From assembly GCA_046047495.1 (NCBI GenBank), contig JBJOHV010000018.1:1-64000 (forward strand): DNA of 64,000 nt, written 5' to 3'. This document shows, piece after piece, positions 35,619-43,313 of the stretch (within the stretch, counting starts at the first letter, position 1; each line of letters begins with the position of its first letter). The notes under the pieces are model-generated. The model made no database searches. It had not been told where the DNA came from and was given only the letters and a program-made list of their open reading frames with translations. Made by a program: the position numbers and the translations under genes. Source of the stretch: NORP240 sp046047495. Lineage in GTDB: Bacteria; Pseudomonadota; Gammaproteobacteria; Pseudomonadales; Pseudohongiellaceae.

Positions 35619-35626
35619 AACACTAG

Positions 35627-37003
35627 ATGGCGGCAATGAATCAGATTTTGGTTGTTGAGGACGAGCCAGTTATCAGGACGGCACTCAAGCGGCTGCTCGA
35701 ACGCCATGATTACAAGGTTAGTGAAGCCGGCACTGTCAAAGAGTCACTAGAGCGCTACAACATTGATGAGTTTGACGTCATCATCAGCGACCTCCGCCTT
35801 CCCGGTGCTCCCGGCACCGATCTGATCAAAGCCACCAGAACCCCAGTACTCATCATGACCAGCTATTCCAGTTTGAGATCCGCCGTGGACTCCATGAAGC
35901 TGGGAGCTGTCGACTATATCGCCAAACCGTTCGAGCACAGTGAAATTATCGAGTCTGTAGCCCGCATCATCCGGGAGAGGACTACCAAAAAGCCGGAGGC
36001 GATTGTAGCTGACTCTGCAACCACTGCTGAACCACCGATGCCTGGAATGATCGGTCGATGTGATGCAATGCTGGAGTTGTTCCGGCGCATCCGCAAGGTC
36101 GCGCTTACCGATTCAACGGTTTTGGTCAATGGTGAATCTGGTACTGGGAAGGAATTGGTGGCGCAGGCGATTCACAAGCTGAGCTCACGTGGTCATGCGG
36201 AAATGATTTCGGTCAACTGCGCAGCCATTCCAGAAAACCTCATTGAATCTGAACTATTTGGCCATGAGAAAGGCGCATTCACTGGCGCGACGGCCAATCG
36301 CACCGGCCTGGTTGAAGCTGCCAACGGCAGCACGCTTTTTCTTGACGAGATAGGCGAGTTACCTCTTGAAGCCCAGGCACGTTTGTTACGAGTTCTGCAG
36401 GAGAATGAGATTCGCAAAGTTGGTTCGGTGCAATCCAGGAAAGTGGACGTGCGCCTAGTGGTTGCCACCCACCGGGACCTCAAACAGCTGGTCAATGACG
36501 GGGAGTTCCGCGAAGATCTTTATTACCGTATCAATGTCATGACATTGCTGATTCCACCGTTGCGCGAACGGGGAAATGATGTCCTCGAACTGGCCGATGC
36601 CATTTTGGAGCGAACCTGCAAACGTCTTAAGACTCCCGTACTTGAATTCAGCGACGCCGCCATAGAAACCATTGCAAATTACCAGTGGCCAGGCAATGTA
36701 AGGGAACTGGAGAATGCCATAGAACGTGCCGTTGTGCTTGCTGAGAGCAATCAGATCAGCGCGGAGTTACTGGCCATCGATTTTGATGGCACCCCCTTGG
36801 AGTCGATTCCCAACGACAGCTTGCGTCCACAAATGGACCCGGCGGACGAGTTGTCTCTGGAAGACTATTTTCAGCGCTTTGTGCTGGAGCATCAGGATTC
36901 CATGAACGAGACCCAACTGGCACGTAAACTGGGTATCAGCCGGAAGTGTTTGTGGGAACGACGACAGCGGTTTGGCCTGCCACGGAAAAAGAAACGCACT
37001 TAA
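35627..37003 (+). CDS. cbrB: NtrC-family sigma-54 response regulator CbrB
   Basis: A 458-residue activator. The receiver domain has acidic pocket VVEDEP and phospho-acceptor Asp55 (IISDLRLPG). The AAA+ domain has Walker A GESGTGKE, the sigma-54-contact loop GAFTGA, Walker B LFLDEIGELP and the R-finger region. A Fis-type HTH ends the protein (LARKLGISRKCLWERRQRFG). In Pseudomonas, CbrB activates sigma-54 transcription of the CrcZ RNA encoded directly downstream. That exact arrangement is present here, and rpoN is at 12.4 kb. It begins 8 nt after cbrA; an ATG at 35636 is a second possible start. Confidence 0.96.
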   Translation: MAAMNQILVVEDEPVIRTALKRLLERHDYKVSEAGTVKESLERYNIDEFDVIISDLRLPGAPGTDLIKATRTPVLIMTSYSSLRSAVDSMKLGAVDYIAKPFEHSEIIESVARIIRERTTKKPEAIVADSATTAEPPMPGMIGRCDAMLELFRRIRKVALTDSTVLVNGESGTGKELVAQAIHKLSSRGHAEMISVNCAAIPENLIESELFGHEKGAFTGATANRTGLVEAANGSTLFLDEIGELPLEAQARLLRVLQENEIRKVGSVQSRKVDVRLVVATHRDLKQLVNDGEFREDLYYRINVMTLLIPPLRERGNDVLELADAILERTCKRLKTPVLEFSDAAIETIANYQWPGNVRELENAIERAVVLAESNQISAELLAIDFDGTPLESIPNDSLRPQMDPADELSLEDYFQRFVLEHQDSMNETQLARKLGISRKCLWERRQRFGLPRKKKRT

Positions 37004-37012
37004 TGACAAAAG

Positions 37013-37059
37013 TGTTACTGCTACCGATCTACTCATTTATTCGGCAACCTTTAGTAACA
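37013..37059 (+). promoter_or_regulatory. Inverted TGTTACT/AGTAACA half-sites, candidate CbrB activator sites
   Basis: TGTTACT (37013-37019) and AGTAACA (37053-37059) are perfect 7-base inverted copies, with a further TATTAC just downstream. They lie 75-120 nt upstream of the sigma-54 promoter, the normal distance for an enhancer. The half-sites resemble the GTTAC/GTAAC elements reported for CbrB in Pseudomonas (recalled), but the 33-base spacing is wider than I remember. Confidence 0.5.
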
Positions 37060-37132
37060 GTTTGTAAATATTACCAGAATGTTGAACGCCATTAGATATA
37101 TAACCAATTGATAAATAAGATATATACAACTT

Positions 37133-37147
37133 TGGCACGCTACGTGC
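37133..37147 (+). promoter_or_regulatory. Sigma-54 (-24/-12) promoter
   Basis: TGGCAC, five bases, GTGC: the invariant GG (37134-37135) and GC (37146-37147) are separated by exactly ten bases, and the -24 element is a perfect TTGGCACG. The only deviation is G for T at the first base of TTGC. Initiation is expected near 37159. Confidence 0.85.
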
Positions 37148-37158
37148 TTTAAGTAGTC

Positions 37159-37357
37159 CGATAATAACAACAAACAATAATAATAAACGCCAAGAAAAAG
37201 AAAATTTGCATTACTCAGTTTCTGACTAAGGTTAGTGCATTAAATAACAAGAATGCTTATAAGGTGCCTCATTTGGGCTACCTGAAACGAATAACAATAA
37301 TAATAAAATAATAATAATAAAAGTTACCTTCCTTGCGGGGGGTGTTAATCACCCCCT
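37159..37357 (+). ncRNA. crcZ: CrcZ-like small RNA with six AANAANAA motifs
   Basis: The predicted transcript from the sigma-54 promoter to a GC-rich hairpin is about 200 nt and non-coding. It carries six A-rich tracts in the AANAANAA register: 37163-37173, 37173-37186, 37192-37199, 37243-37253, 37290-37306 and 37307-37320. Such tracts are the binding sites for the distal face of Hfq in Pseudomonas CrcZ/CrcY/CrcX, decoys that relieve Hfq/Crc catabolite repression. Location (cbrB-pcnB), promoter class and motif content all agree with CrcZ; Pseudomonas CrcZ is longer (about 400 nt). Sequence outside the motifs was not recognised. The ends are estimates. Confidence 0.8.
37338..37356 (+). terminator. 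GC-rich hairpin at the 3' end of the CrcZ-like RNA
   Basis: GGGGGTG (37338-37344), loop TTAAT, CACCCCC (37350-37356). It is a strong stem, but followed by TCGGCATT rather than a U run, so it may stabilise a processed 3' end or allow read-through into pcnB instead of terminating cleanly. Confidence 0.5.
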
Positions 37358-37450
37358 CGGCATTCCCTCCCGGTTGCTGTATCATGCCCTGCGGCACGAT
37401 TTACGTGTCCGGCCCACTGTCATTGGCCGCAGCAGGTTTCCAGCATTCCC

Positions 37451-38911
37451 ATGTTGAGTAAGTTGAAAAAAGTCCTCAGCCGGGGGAAAGCAGTTCAGCC
37501 AGCCCCCCAACCCAGTCAGTCTGCACCTCACCGTCCCGGCAAATACCGGGAGTCGGACCCTGTGCTGGGTCAGCTCGACCTGAATAAAGTGCGCGTATTC
37601 GAACGTGACGAACACTGTATTTCCAGACGAGACATTTCACCCCAGGCCCTCAAAGTACTTTATAGCCTTGGCGATGCCGGTTATCAGGCATTTCTCGTGG
37701 GCGGCAGTGTCAGAGACCTGCTGCTGGGAAATAGACCCAAAGACTTCGACATTGCCACAGATGCAACTCCGGAAGAGCTAAAACGACTGTTCAGGAACTC
37801 CAGGATAATCGGACGCAGATTCAAAATAGTGCATATCCACTTCGGGCGCGAGATCATCGAGGTGACGACATTCCGCGCTCATCATACTGCGGAAAACGAG
37901 TTTTCGGAGCGTGATGATACCCGCAGCTTTAAGCATCTTGATTCTGCACATTCAAGCTCGGGCATGATCTTACGTGACAACGTTTACGGTGACATCAATG
38001 AAGATGCCGTGCGACGCGACTTTACCGTCAATGCGCTTTATTACACCGTCGATGGTTTCCGACTCTTGGATTTCACAAGTGGCATGGAGGATATCAGACA
38101 GCGCCTGATCCGCGTGATCGGAGATCCCGCCACTCGCTACAAGGAAGATCCGGTGCGCATGCTAAGAGCTATACGCCTTGCAGCGAAGCTTGACTTCAGC
38201 ATAGAGCCAGCCAGTGCGAAGCCCATCAACGAACTTGCCGGCTTGTTGGAGTCGGTTTCTCCGGCAAGGTTGTTTGATGAGTCATTGAAGCTTTTCAGCG
38301 CAGGCTACGGCGAAACCACACTTCACCTGTTGCAACAATTCAAAGTTGGCAACTGCCTCATTCCAGCCACACTTGAGTGCCTGAGCGATGAAGACAGCCA
38401 GGCTGCGAAGTTCGTCTTTCTTGCCCTTCGCAACACAGATGCCCGAATCCGGGAAGAGAAATCAGTGACTCCGGCATTCCTATTTGCCGCACTGCTGTGG
38501 CCTGTCGTTGTCAGGGAACTCCGGCAAATTGCGGGCTCCAGTCAGTATACACAACAGGATCTGTTGGCTGCGGCCAATCATGTAATCGGGCAGCAATTGA
38601 AGCAAACCGCTATTCCGCGACGTTTTACCACCGCCGCGAGAGAAATCTGGGAGTTGCAATTGCGAATGGCGCGACGCAATAAGCGCAGCATAGAAGCCAT
38701 CGTGCAACACCCCAGGTTCCGCGCTGCCTATGATTTCCTTCTATTACGCGAAGAGTCTGGCGAGGACCTCCAGAACCTTGGCGCATGGTGGACGAAATTC
38801 CAGACTGCTGACGAAGATCAGCAGCAGTCCCTGGTTGGAGACTTGTCTTCCAGCAAGCGCAAACGTCGACGTCCACGCAAACGCAGGCCCGCCGGCGACA
38901 GCCGCACATGA
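37451..38911 (+). CDS. pcnB: Poly(A) polymerase I
   Basis: A 486-residue class II nucleotidyltransferase. The active site is GGSVRDLLLGNRPKDFDIATDATPEE split as GGSVRDLLLG and the carboxylates of KDFDIATD; RRFKIVHIHFG and EDPVRMLRAIRLAAKLDF follow. The C-terminal region is Arg/Lys rich (SSKRKRRRPRKRRP) as in bacterial PAP I. The long N-terminal extension (MLSKLKKVLSRGK ... VFERDEHCISRRDISPQAL) distinguishes PcnB from CCA-adding enzymes. PAP I adds poly(A) tails that promote RNA decay. The next gene's ATG overlaps its stop. Confidence 0.95.
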   Translation: MLSKLKKVLSRGKAVQPAPQPSQSAPHRPGKYRESDPVLGQLDLNKVRVFERDEHCISRRDISPQALKVLYSLGDAGYQAFLVGGSVRDLLLGNRPKDFDIATDATPEELKRLFRNSRIIGRRFKIVHIHFGREIIEVTTFRAHHTAENEFSERDDTRSFKHLDSAHSSSGMILRDNVYGDINEDAVRRDFTVNALYYTVDGFRLLDFTSGMEDIRQRLIRVIGDPATRYKEDPVRMLRAIRLAAKLDFSIEPASAKPINELAGLLESVSPARLFDESLKLFSAGYGETTLHLLQQFKVGNCLIPATLECLSDEDSQAAKFVFLALRNTDARIREEKSVTPAFLFAALLWPVVVRELRQIAGSSQYTQQDLLAAANHVIGQQLKQTAIPRRFTTAAREIWELQLRMARRNKRSIEAIVQHPRFRAAYDFLLLREESGEDLQNLGAWWTKFQTADEDQQQSLVGDLSSSKRKRRRPRKRRPAGDSRT

Positions 38912-39570
38912 CCACCAGCAGCTCGAAAGCACTGCCCCGTTACATCGCGGTGGAAGGGCCGATCGGCGTGGGCAAGACCAGTCTCTGCAAGCGGCTTGCC
39001 GGAACTTTTGCCTATGATCTGCTGCTTGAGAAGGCGGAGCAGAATCCATTTTTGGAGCGCTTCTATCAGAATCCCCGCCAGCATGCCCTGGCAACACAGT
39101 TATTCTTCCTGTTTCAAAGAGCCCAGCAAATTCAGGACATCCGTCAGGATGACCTGTTCGCTCGGGTGCGCATCGCAGATTTTCTGATCGAAAAAGATCA
39201 GTTGTTTGCCCAGCAGACCTTGGAACCTGACGAGTACGGATTATATTCCAACGTATATGATCACCTGATCATTGATGCTCCCACCCCGGACCTGGTGATC
39301 TACCTGCAAGCTCCCACCGAGGTACTTTTGGACCGTATTCAGCGCCGCGGGATTCCCGCTGAGCAACTGATCGATCGCAGATACCTGGACCGGCTAAACG
39401 AGGCCTACACCACATTTTTCCATTTCTACACTAAGGCGCCGTTACTCATAGTCAATTGCACCCACATTGATCTCGTCGGCAACGAGGATGACTATCAGCA
39501 ACTGGTGGATTATATTAAAACGGTCCCGACCGGCACCCAGTACTTCAATCCCAAGCCCGCCCTATTGTGA
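38908..39570 (+). CDS. Deoxynucleoside kinase (deoxyadenosine/deoxyguanosine kinase family)
   Basis: A 220-residue P-loop kinase with EGPIGVGKTSLCKRL (16-30), the DRx-like RVRIADFLIEKDQLFA and the lid-region LDRIQRRGIPAEQ. The dNK family phosphorylates purine deoxynucleosides for salvage. It overlaps pcnB by 4 nt (ATGA) and ends exactly where panB may begin (GTGA). In Pseudomonas the slot between pcnB and panB is held by folK; here this kinase is present and folK is absent. Confidence 0.88.
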   Translation: MTTSSSKALPRYIAVEGPIGVGKTSLCKRLAGTFAYDLLLEKAEQNPFLERFYQNPRQHALATQLFFLFQRAQQIQDIRQDDLFARVRIADFLIEKDQLFAQQTLEPDEYGLYSNVYDHLIIDAPTPDLVIYLQAPTEVLLDRIQRRGIPAEQLIDRRYLDRLNEAYTTFFHFYTKAPLLIVNCTHIDLVGNEDDYQQLVDYIKTVPTGTQYFNPKPALL

Positions 39571-39575
39571 GTACC

Positions 39576-40388
39576 ATGAGCCAGCAACATAAAATTCGCA
39601 ATGTTACACTGAAAACCTTGATCGAAATCCGCGTCCGAGGTGAGAAATTTGCCTGCCTGACTGCCTATGATGCCTGCTTTGCGGGTATCGCCAGCGAGGC
39701 CGGGGTCGAGGTTCTGCTGGTTGGCGATTCACTCGGCATGGTATTGCAAGGGCATGACAGCACCTTGCCCGTAACCATGGATGACATGGTCTACCACATG
39801 AACTGCGTAAAGCGTGGTAACCGCGGTGCTTTTCTGATTGCCGACCTGCCCTTCATGTCATATGCCTCCGAATCGCAAACTCTGGAAAACTCCGCTGCGC
39901 TTATGCGCGCGGGAGCGCAGATGGTAAAGCTCGAGGGTGGCGCGTGGATCGCAAATACCACACGACTCCTGGCAGAACGTGGCATCCCGGTGTGCGCACA
40001 CATGGGCCTTACCCCTCAATCCATCAACCGCATTGGTGGTTATCACGTGCAGGGCAGGGACACAGCCCAGGCACAGGCCATTATTTCTGAAGCCAGGATG
40101 CTGGAGGAATCTGGAGCCAGCATATTGCTACTGGAATGTGTACCACGCAGCCTGGCACGGACAATTACGGAACAATTGTCTATCCCCGTAATCGGCATTG
40201 GTGCCGGGCCTGACACGACCGGACAGATCATGGTGCTTCACGATGCACTCGGGATATCACCCATCACGCCGAAATTCGTCAAAAATTTCCTGCTGGGATC
40301 ACCGAATGGGATTCCTGGCGCTATAGAGGCTTACGTCAAGGCGGTAAAGAGCGGCTCTTTCCCTGCTGTTGAACACTGCTTCAATTGA
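39576..40388 (+). CDS. panB: 3-methyl-2-oxobutanoate hydroxymethyltransferase
   Basis: A 270-residue TIM-barrel enzyme that makes ketopantoate from alpha-ketoisovalerate. Motifs are LTAYDACFAGIASEAGVE, VGDSLGMVLQGHDSTLPV, MVKLEGG, AHMGLTPQSI and IGIGAGPDTTGQIMV, with the metal ligands and the catalytic glutamate region LLLECVP present. An in-frame GTG at 39567 overlaps the kinase stop and might be the real start; ATG 39576 is used here. panC follows after 16 nt; panD is not adjacent. Confidence 0.95.
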   Translation: MSQQHKIRNVTLKTLIEIRVRGEKFACLTAYDACFAGIASEAGVEVLLVGDSLGMVLQGHDSTLPVTMDDMVYHMNCVKRGNRGAFLIADLPFMSYASESQTLENSAALMRAGAQMVKLEGGAWIANTTRLLAERGIPVCAHMGLTPQSINRIGGYHVQGRDTAQAQAIISEARMLEESGASILLLECVPRSLARTITEQLSIPVIGIGAGPDTTGQIMVLHDALGISPITPKFVKNFLLGSPNGIPGAIEAYVKAVKSGSFPAVEHCFN

Positions 40389-40404
40389 GCATCAATCCCA
40401 TTCC

Positions 40405-41271
40405 ATGTTGACAGTAATCGACGTTAATTCATTGCGCGAGTCCGTTGCTGCCCGCCGCAGCAAGGGACTAAGGATAGGTCTTGTACCCACCATGGGTAAT
40501 CTGCACGATGGTCACCTGTCACTGGTGCAGCAGGCCAAATCCCGCTGCGATTTCGTGATCACGTCCATTTTCGTCAACCCCATGCAATTTGGCGCCAATG
40601 AGGATTTGGCTGCCTATCCGAATACCCCTGAACAGGATGCTGATCTGCTCTCCGGTGCCGGTTGTGACTGCCTTTTCCGGCCACCGAAAAGCGAAGTCTA
40701 TCCCGACGGGACCCAAAACCACACAGTCGTTTCGGTACCGAAGCTGGGCGACGACTATTGTGGCAGGAGTCGGCCAGGGCATTTCGAGGGCGTAGCGACC
40801 GTTGTGACCAAACTGTTCAACATGGCCCTTCCTGACGAAGCGTTTTTTGGCCTTAAGGACTATCAGCAGTTCCTGATAATAAAAAAGCTTACCAGGGATC
40901 TTGCCTTTCCAGTACAGATCATTGCCGGAGAAACCAAACGCGAACCAAGCGGCCTGGCGATGAGCTCCCGCAACAGCTACCTGACGGCGATTCAACGCAT
41001 CGATGCAGCTGCCCTGTATAAAACCTTGACTGAATGCATGGAGAAAATTCTCTCGGGCAATCGGGATTTTGCCGGCCTGGAAACTGCCGCTCTCAGGCAA
41101 TTACAGGCACACGGTCTGCGCCCGGACTATTTCGCCATCTGTAACGCCAACACTTTGGTCAAGGCCACTCAGAGCGATTCCGCTTTGGTCGTACTCGCCG
41201 CAGCGTATCTTGGCAACACCCGTTTGATCGACAATGTCAGGTTTGACATCGATCAACTCCCCGCAAGGTAG
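40405..41271 (+). CDS. panC: Pantothenate synthetase
   Basis: A 288-residue ligase joining pantoate and beta-alanine with ATP. It shows the HIGH-type motif PTMGNLHDGHLSLVQ, FVNPMQFGANEDLAAYP, and FFGLKDYQQFLIIKK followed by REPSGLAMSSRN. Aspartate decarboxylase (PanD), the usual beta-alanine source, is not in this window. ATG 40405 gives the family N-terminus (MLTVIDVNSLR). The upstream ATG 40369 would overlap panB by 20 nt and adds unlike residues. Confidence 0.96.
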   Translation: MLTVIDVNSLRESVAARRSKGLRIGLVPTMGNLHDGHLSLVQQAKSRCDFVITSIFVNPMQFGANEDLAAYPNTPEQDADLLSGAGCDCLFRPPKSEVYPDGTQNHTVVSVPKLGDDYCGRSRPGHFEGVATVVTKLFNMALPDEAFFGLKDYQQFLIIKKLTRDLAFPVQIIAGETKREPSGLAMSSRNSYLTAIQRIDAAALYKTLTECMEKILSGNRDFAGLETAALRQLQAHGLRPDYFAICNANTLVKATQSDSALVVLAAAYLGNTRLIDNVRFDIDQLPAR

Positions 41272-41375
41272 CGCACTTTTCCCACCCTTGGGATTAAGGC
41301 ATACTGACGCTCCCCGGAACACGCAGCCAGCTGCAGGAAACTACCAATCACGTCCAATCTGACAGGGACCATGCA

Positions 41376-43313
41376 ATGTCTGAACATAAAATATATCCAG
41401 TCAGCCCGGCTGAGAAGGCCAGGAGTCATCTCAGCAAAGAAGAGTATCTGGAAATGTATCAACGCTCTCTGGAATCCCCGGACGAATTCTGGGCAGAGCA
41501 GGCTGGAGCATTGCTGTTCTGGCACCAACCCTGGTCCGAGGTAAGTGGTGGCAATTTTGCCACAGCAGACTCCACGTGGTTCAAGGGTGGCAAACTCAAC
41601 GTCGCCTACAACTGCATCGATCGTCATCTGGAAAAGCGTGGCGAACAGACCGCCATCATTTGGGAAGGAGATGACCCCTCGCAGGACAAAAGGATTAGCT
41701 ATCGGGAGCTTCACAGTCAGGTATGCCGGCTCGCCAATGCGCTCAAGGCAAGAGGAGTTGGCAAAGGCGATCGGGTGAGCATCTATATGCCGATGATTCC
41801 CGAAGCCGCATACGCCATGCTGGCATGTGCCCGAATCGGCGCTATCCACTCGGTGGTATTCGGCGGCTTCTCGCCCGAGTCGCTGCAGAACAGGATACTT
41901 GACTCGGACTGCCGGACGGTCATCACAGCCGACCAGGGTGTTCGAGGCGGTAAAACCATTCCACTGAAGGTCAACGTGGACAGCGCTCTGGAAGAGTGCC
42001 CCAATGTGCATACTGTATTTGTCGTCAAACGCACCCGGGCCGCAGTCCCATGGAATGAAGGGCGCGACGTCTGCTACCACAAGGCTACCGAACAGGCATC
42101 CGAGCACTGCGACCCGGAAATCATGGACGCCGAGGATCCCTTGTTCATACTGTATACATCAGGTTCCACCGGGAAACCCAAAGGTGTGCTGCATACGACG
42201 GCCGGCTACCTGCTGGGTGCCGCGGTCAGCCACAAGTACGTATTCGATTACCATGAGGGGGATGTGTATTGGTGCACCGCGGATGTGGGCTGGGTAACGG
42301 GCCACTCCTATATCATCTATGGTCCCCTTGCCAACGGTGCGGTTACCTTGATGTTTGAAGGTGTACCGACTTACCCGGACGTATCTCGCTTCTGGCAGGT
42401 CATCGACAAGCACCGGGTCAATATCTTTTACACAGCACCCACCGCTATCCGGGCTCTGATGGCATCCGGGGACAACCCGGTTGCACGTACCTCTCGGGAA
42501 TCGTTGCGGCTGCTGGGGTCAGTTGGCGAACCCATCAACCCGGAAGCCTGGGAGTGGTACTACCATGTGGTGGGCGAAGGGCGCTGCCCCATTGTGGACA
42601 CCTGGTGGCAAACCGAGACCGGCTCCATAATGATTACCCCCATACCCGGAGTCACCGACCTGAAACCCGGGTCTGCAGCGCTGCCCTTCTTTGGGGTCAG
42701 ACCGGCTTTATTGGATGCTGATGGCAAAGAGATTAGCGGAGAAGGTACCGGGAATCTTGTGCTGAGCCAAAGCTGGCCCAGCCAGATTCGTTCAGTTTTT
42801 GGCGACCACGATCGCTGTATAGCAACCTATTTTTCGACTTACAAAGGTTATTACTTCACTGGCGATGCCGCACATCGTGATGTGGATGGCTATTACTGGG
42901 TCACCGGACGGGTTGATGACGTCATCAATGTCTCAGGCCATCGCCTCGGAACTGCTGAAATCGAAAGCGCTCTTGTGCTCCATCCCCAGGTTGCCGAAGC
43001 TGCCGTAGTGGGCTATCCCCACCCCATCAAAGGCCAGGGGATCTACGCCTATGTATCGCCCATGGAAGGTGTCGTGGATTCCGAGCAATTGCATCAGGAA
43101 TTGATGAGAATGGTCAGCCAGGAAATCGGCTCGTTTGCCAAACCTGAGATCATCCAGTTTGCCCCGGGGCTGCCCAAAACCCGCTCCGGCAAGATCATGC
43201 GTCGGATCCTGCGCAAGATTGCAGCCAACGAACTTTCCAACCTGGGTGATACCTCGACCTTGGCAGATCCGGGAGTTGTCCAGGACCTCATCAACAATCG
43301 GGTGAACCGCTGA
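41376..43313 (+). CDS. acs: Acetyl-CoA synthetase
   Basis: A 645-residue AMP-forming ligase of full Acs length. It has the P-loop-like YTSGSTGKPKG (about 262-272), then VDTWWQTETGSIM and YYFTGDAAHRDVDGYYW. The catalytic/acetylation lysine lies in PKTRSGKIMRRILRKIA near residue 610. It converts acetate to acetyl-CoA. An ATG five bases upstream (41371) is out of frame. The thiolase gene overlaps its stop by one base. The location after panC parallels acsB in Pseudomonas, where CbrAB and Crc influence acetate use. Confidence 0.96.
   Translation: MSEHKIYPVSPAEKARSHLSKEEYLEMYQRSLESPDEFWAEQAGALLFWHQPWSEVSGGNFATADSTWFKGGKLNVAYNCIDRHLEKRGEQTAIIWEGDDPSQDKRISYRELHSQVCRLANALKARGVGKGDRVSIYMPMIPEAAYAMLACARIGAIHSVVFGGFSPESLQNRILDSDCRTVITADQGVRGGKTIPLKVNVDSALEECPNVHTVFVVKRTRAAVPWNEGRDVCYHKATEQASEHCDPEIMDAEDPLFILYTSGSTGKPKGVLHTTAGYLLGAAVSHKYVFDYHEGDVYWCTADVGWVTGHSYIIYGPLANGAVTLMFEGVPTYPDVSRFWQVIDKHRVNIFYTAPTAIRALMASGDNPVARTSRESLRLLGSVGEPINPEAWEWYYHVVGEGRCPIVDTWWQTETGSIMITPIPGVTDLKPGSAALPFFGVRPALLDADGKEISGEGTGNLVLSQSWPSQIRSVFGDHDRCIATYFSTYKGYYFTGDAAHRDVDGYYWVTGRVDDVINVSGHRLGTAEIESALVLHPQVAEAAVVGYPHPIKGQGIYAYVSPMEGVVDSEQLHQELMRMVSQEIGSFAKPEIIQFAPGLPKTRSGKIMRRILRKIAANELSNLGDTSTLADPGVVQDLINNRVNR

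Noticed and set aside
37290..37323. AAT trinucleotide run as a simple microsatellite or slippage tract
   Set aside because: The same AANAANAA register recurs at five other places in the predicted RNA with varied third bases, behind a sigma-54 promoter, which fits an Hfq-binding function better than a lone microsatellite.
41253..42107. Minus-strand open frame of 284 codons at the panC-acs junction
   Set aside because: Antisense to conserved Acs sequence; no ribosome-binding site or domain.
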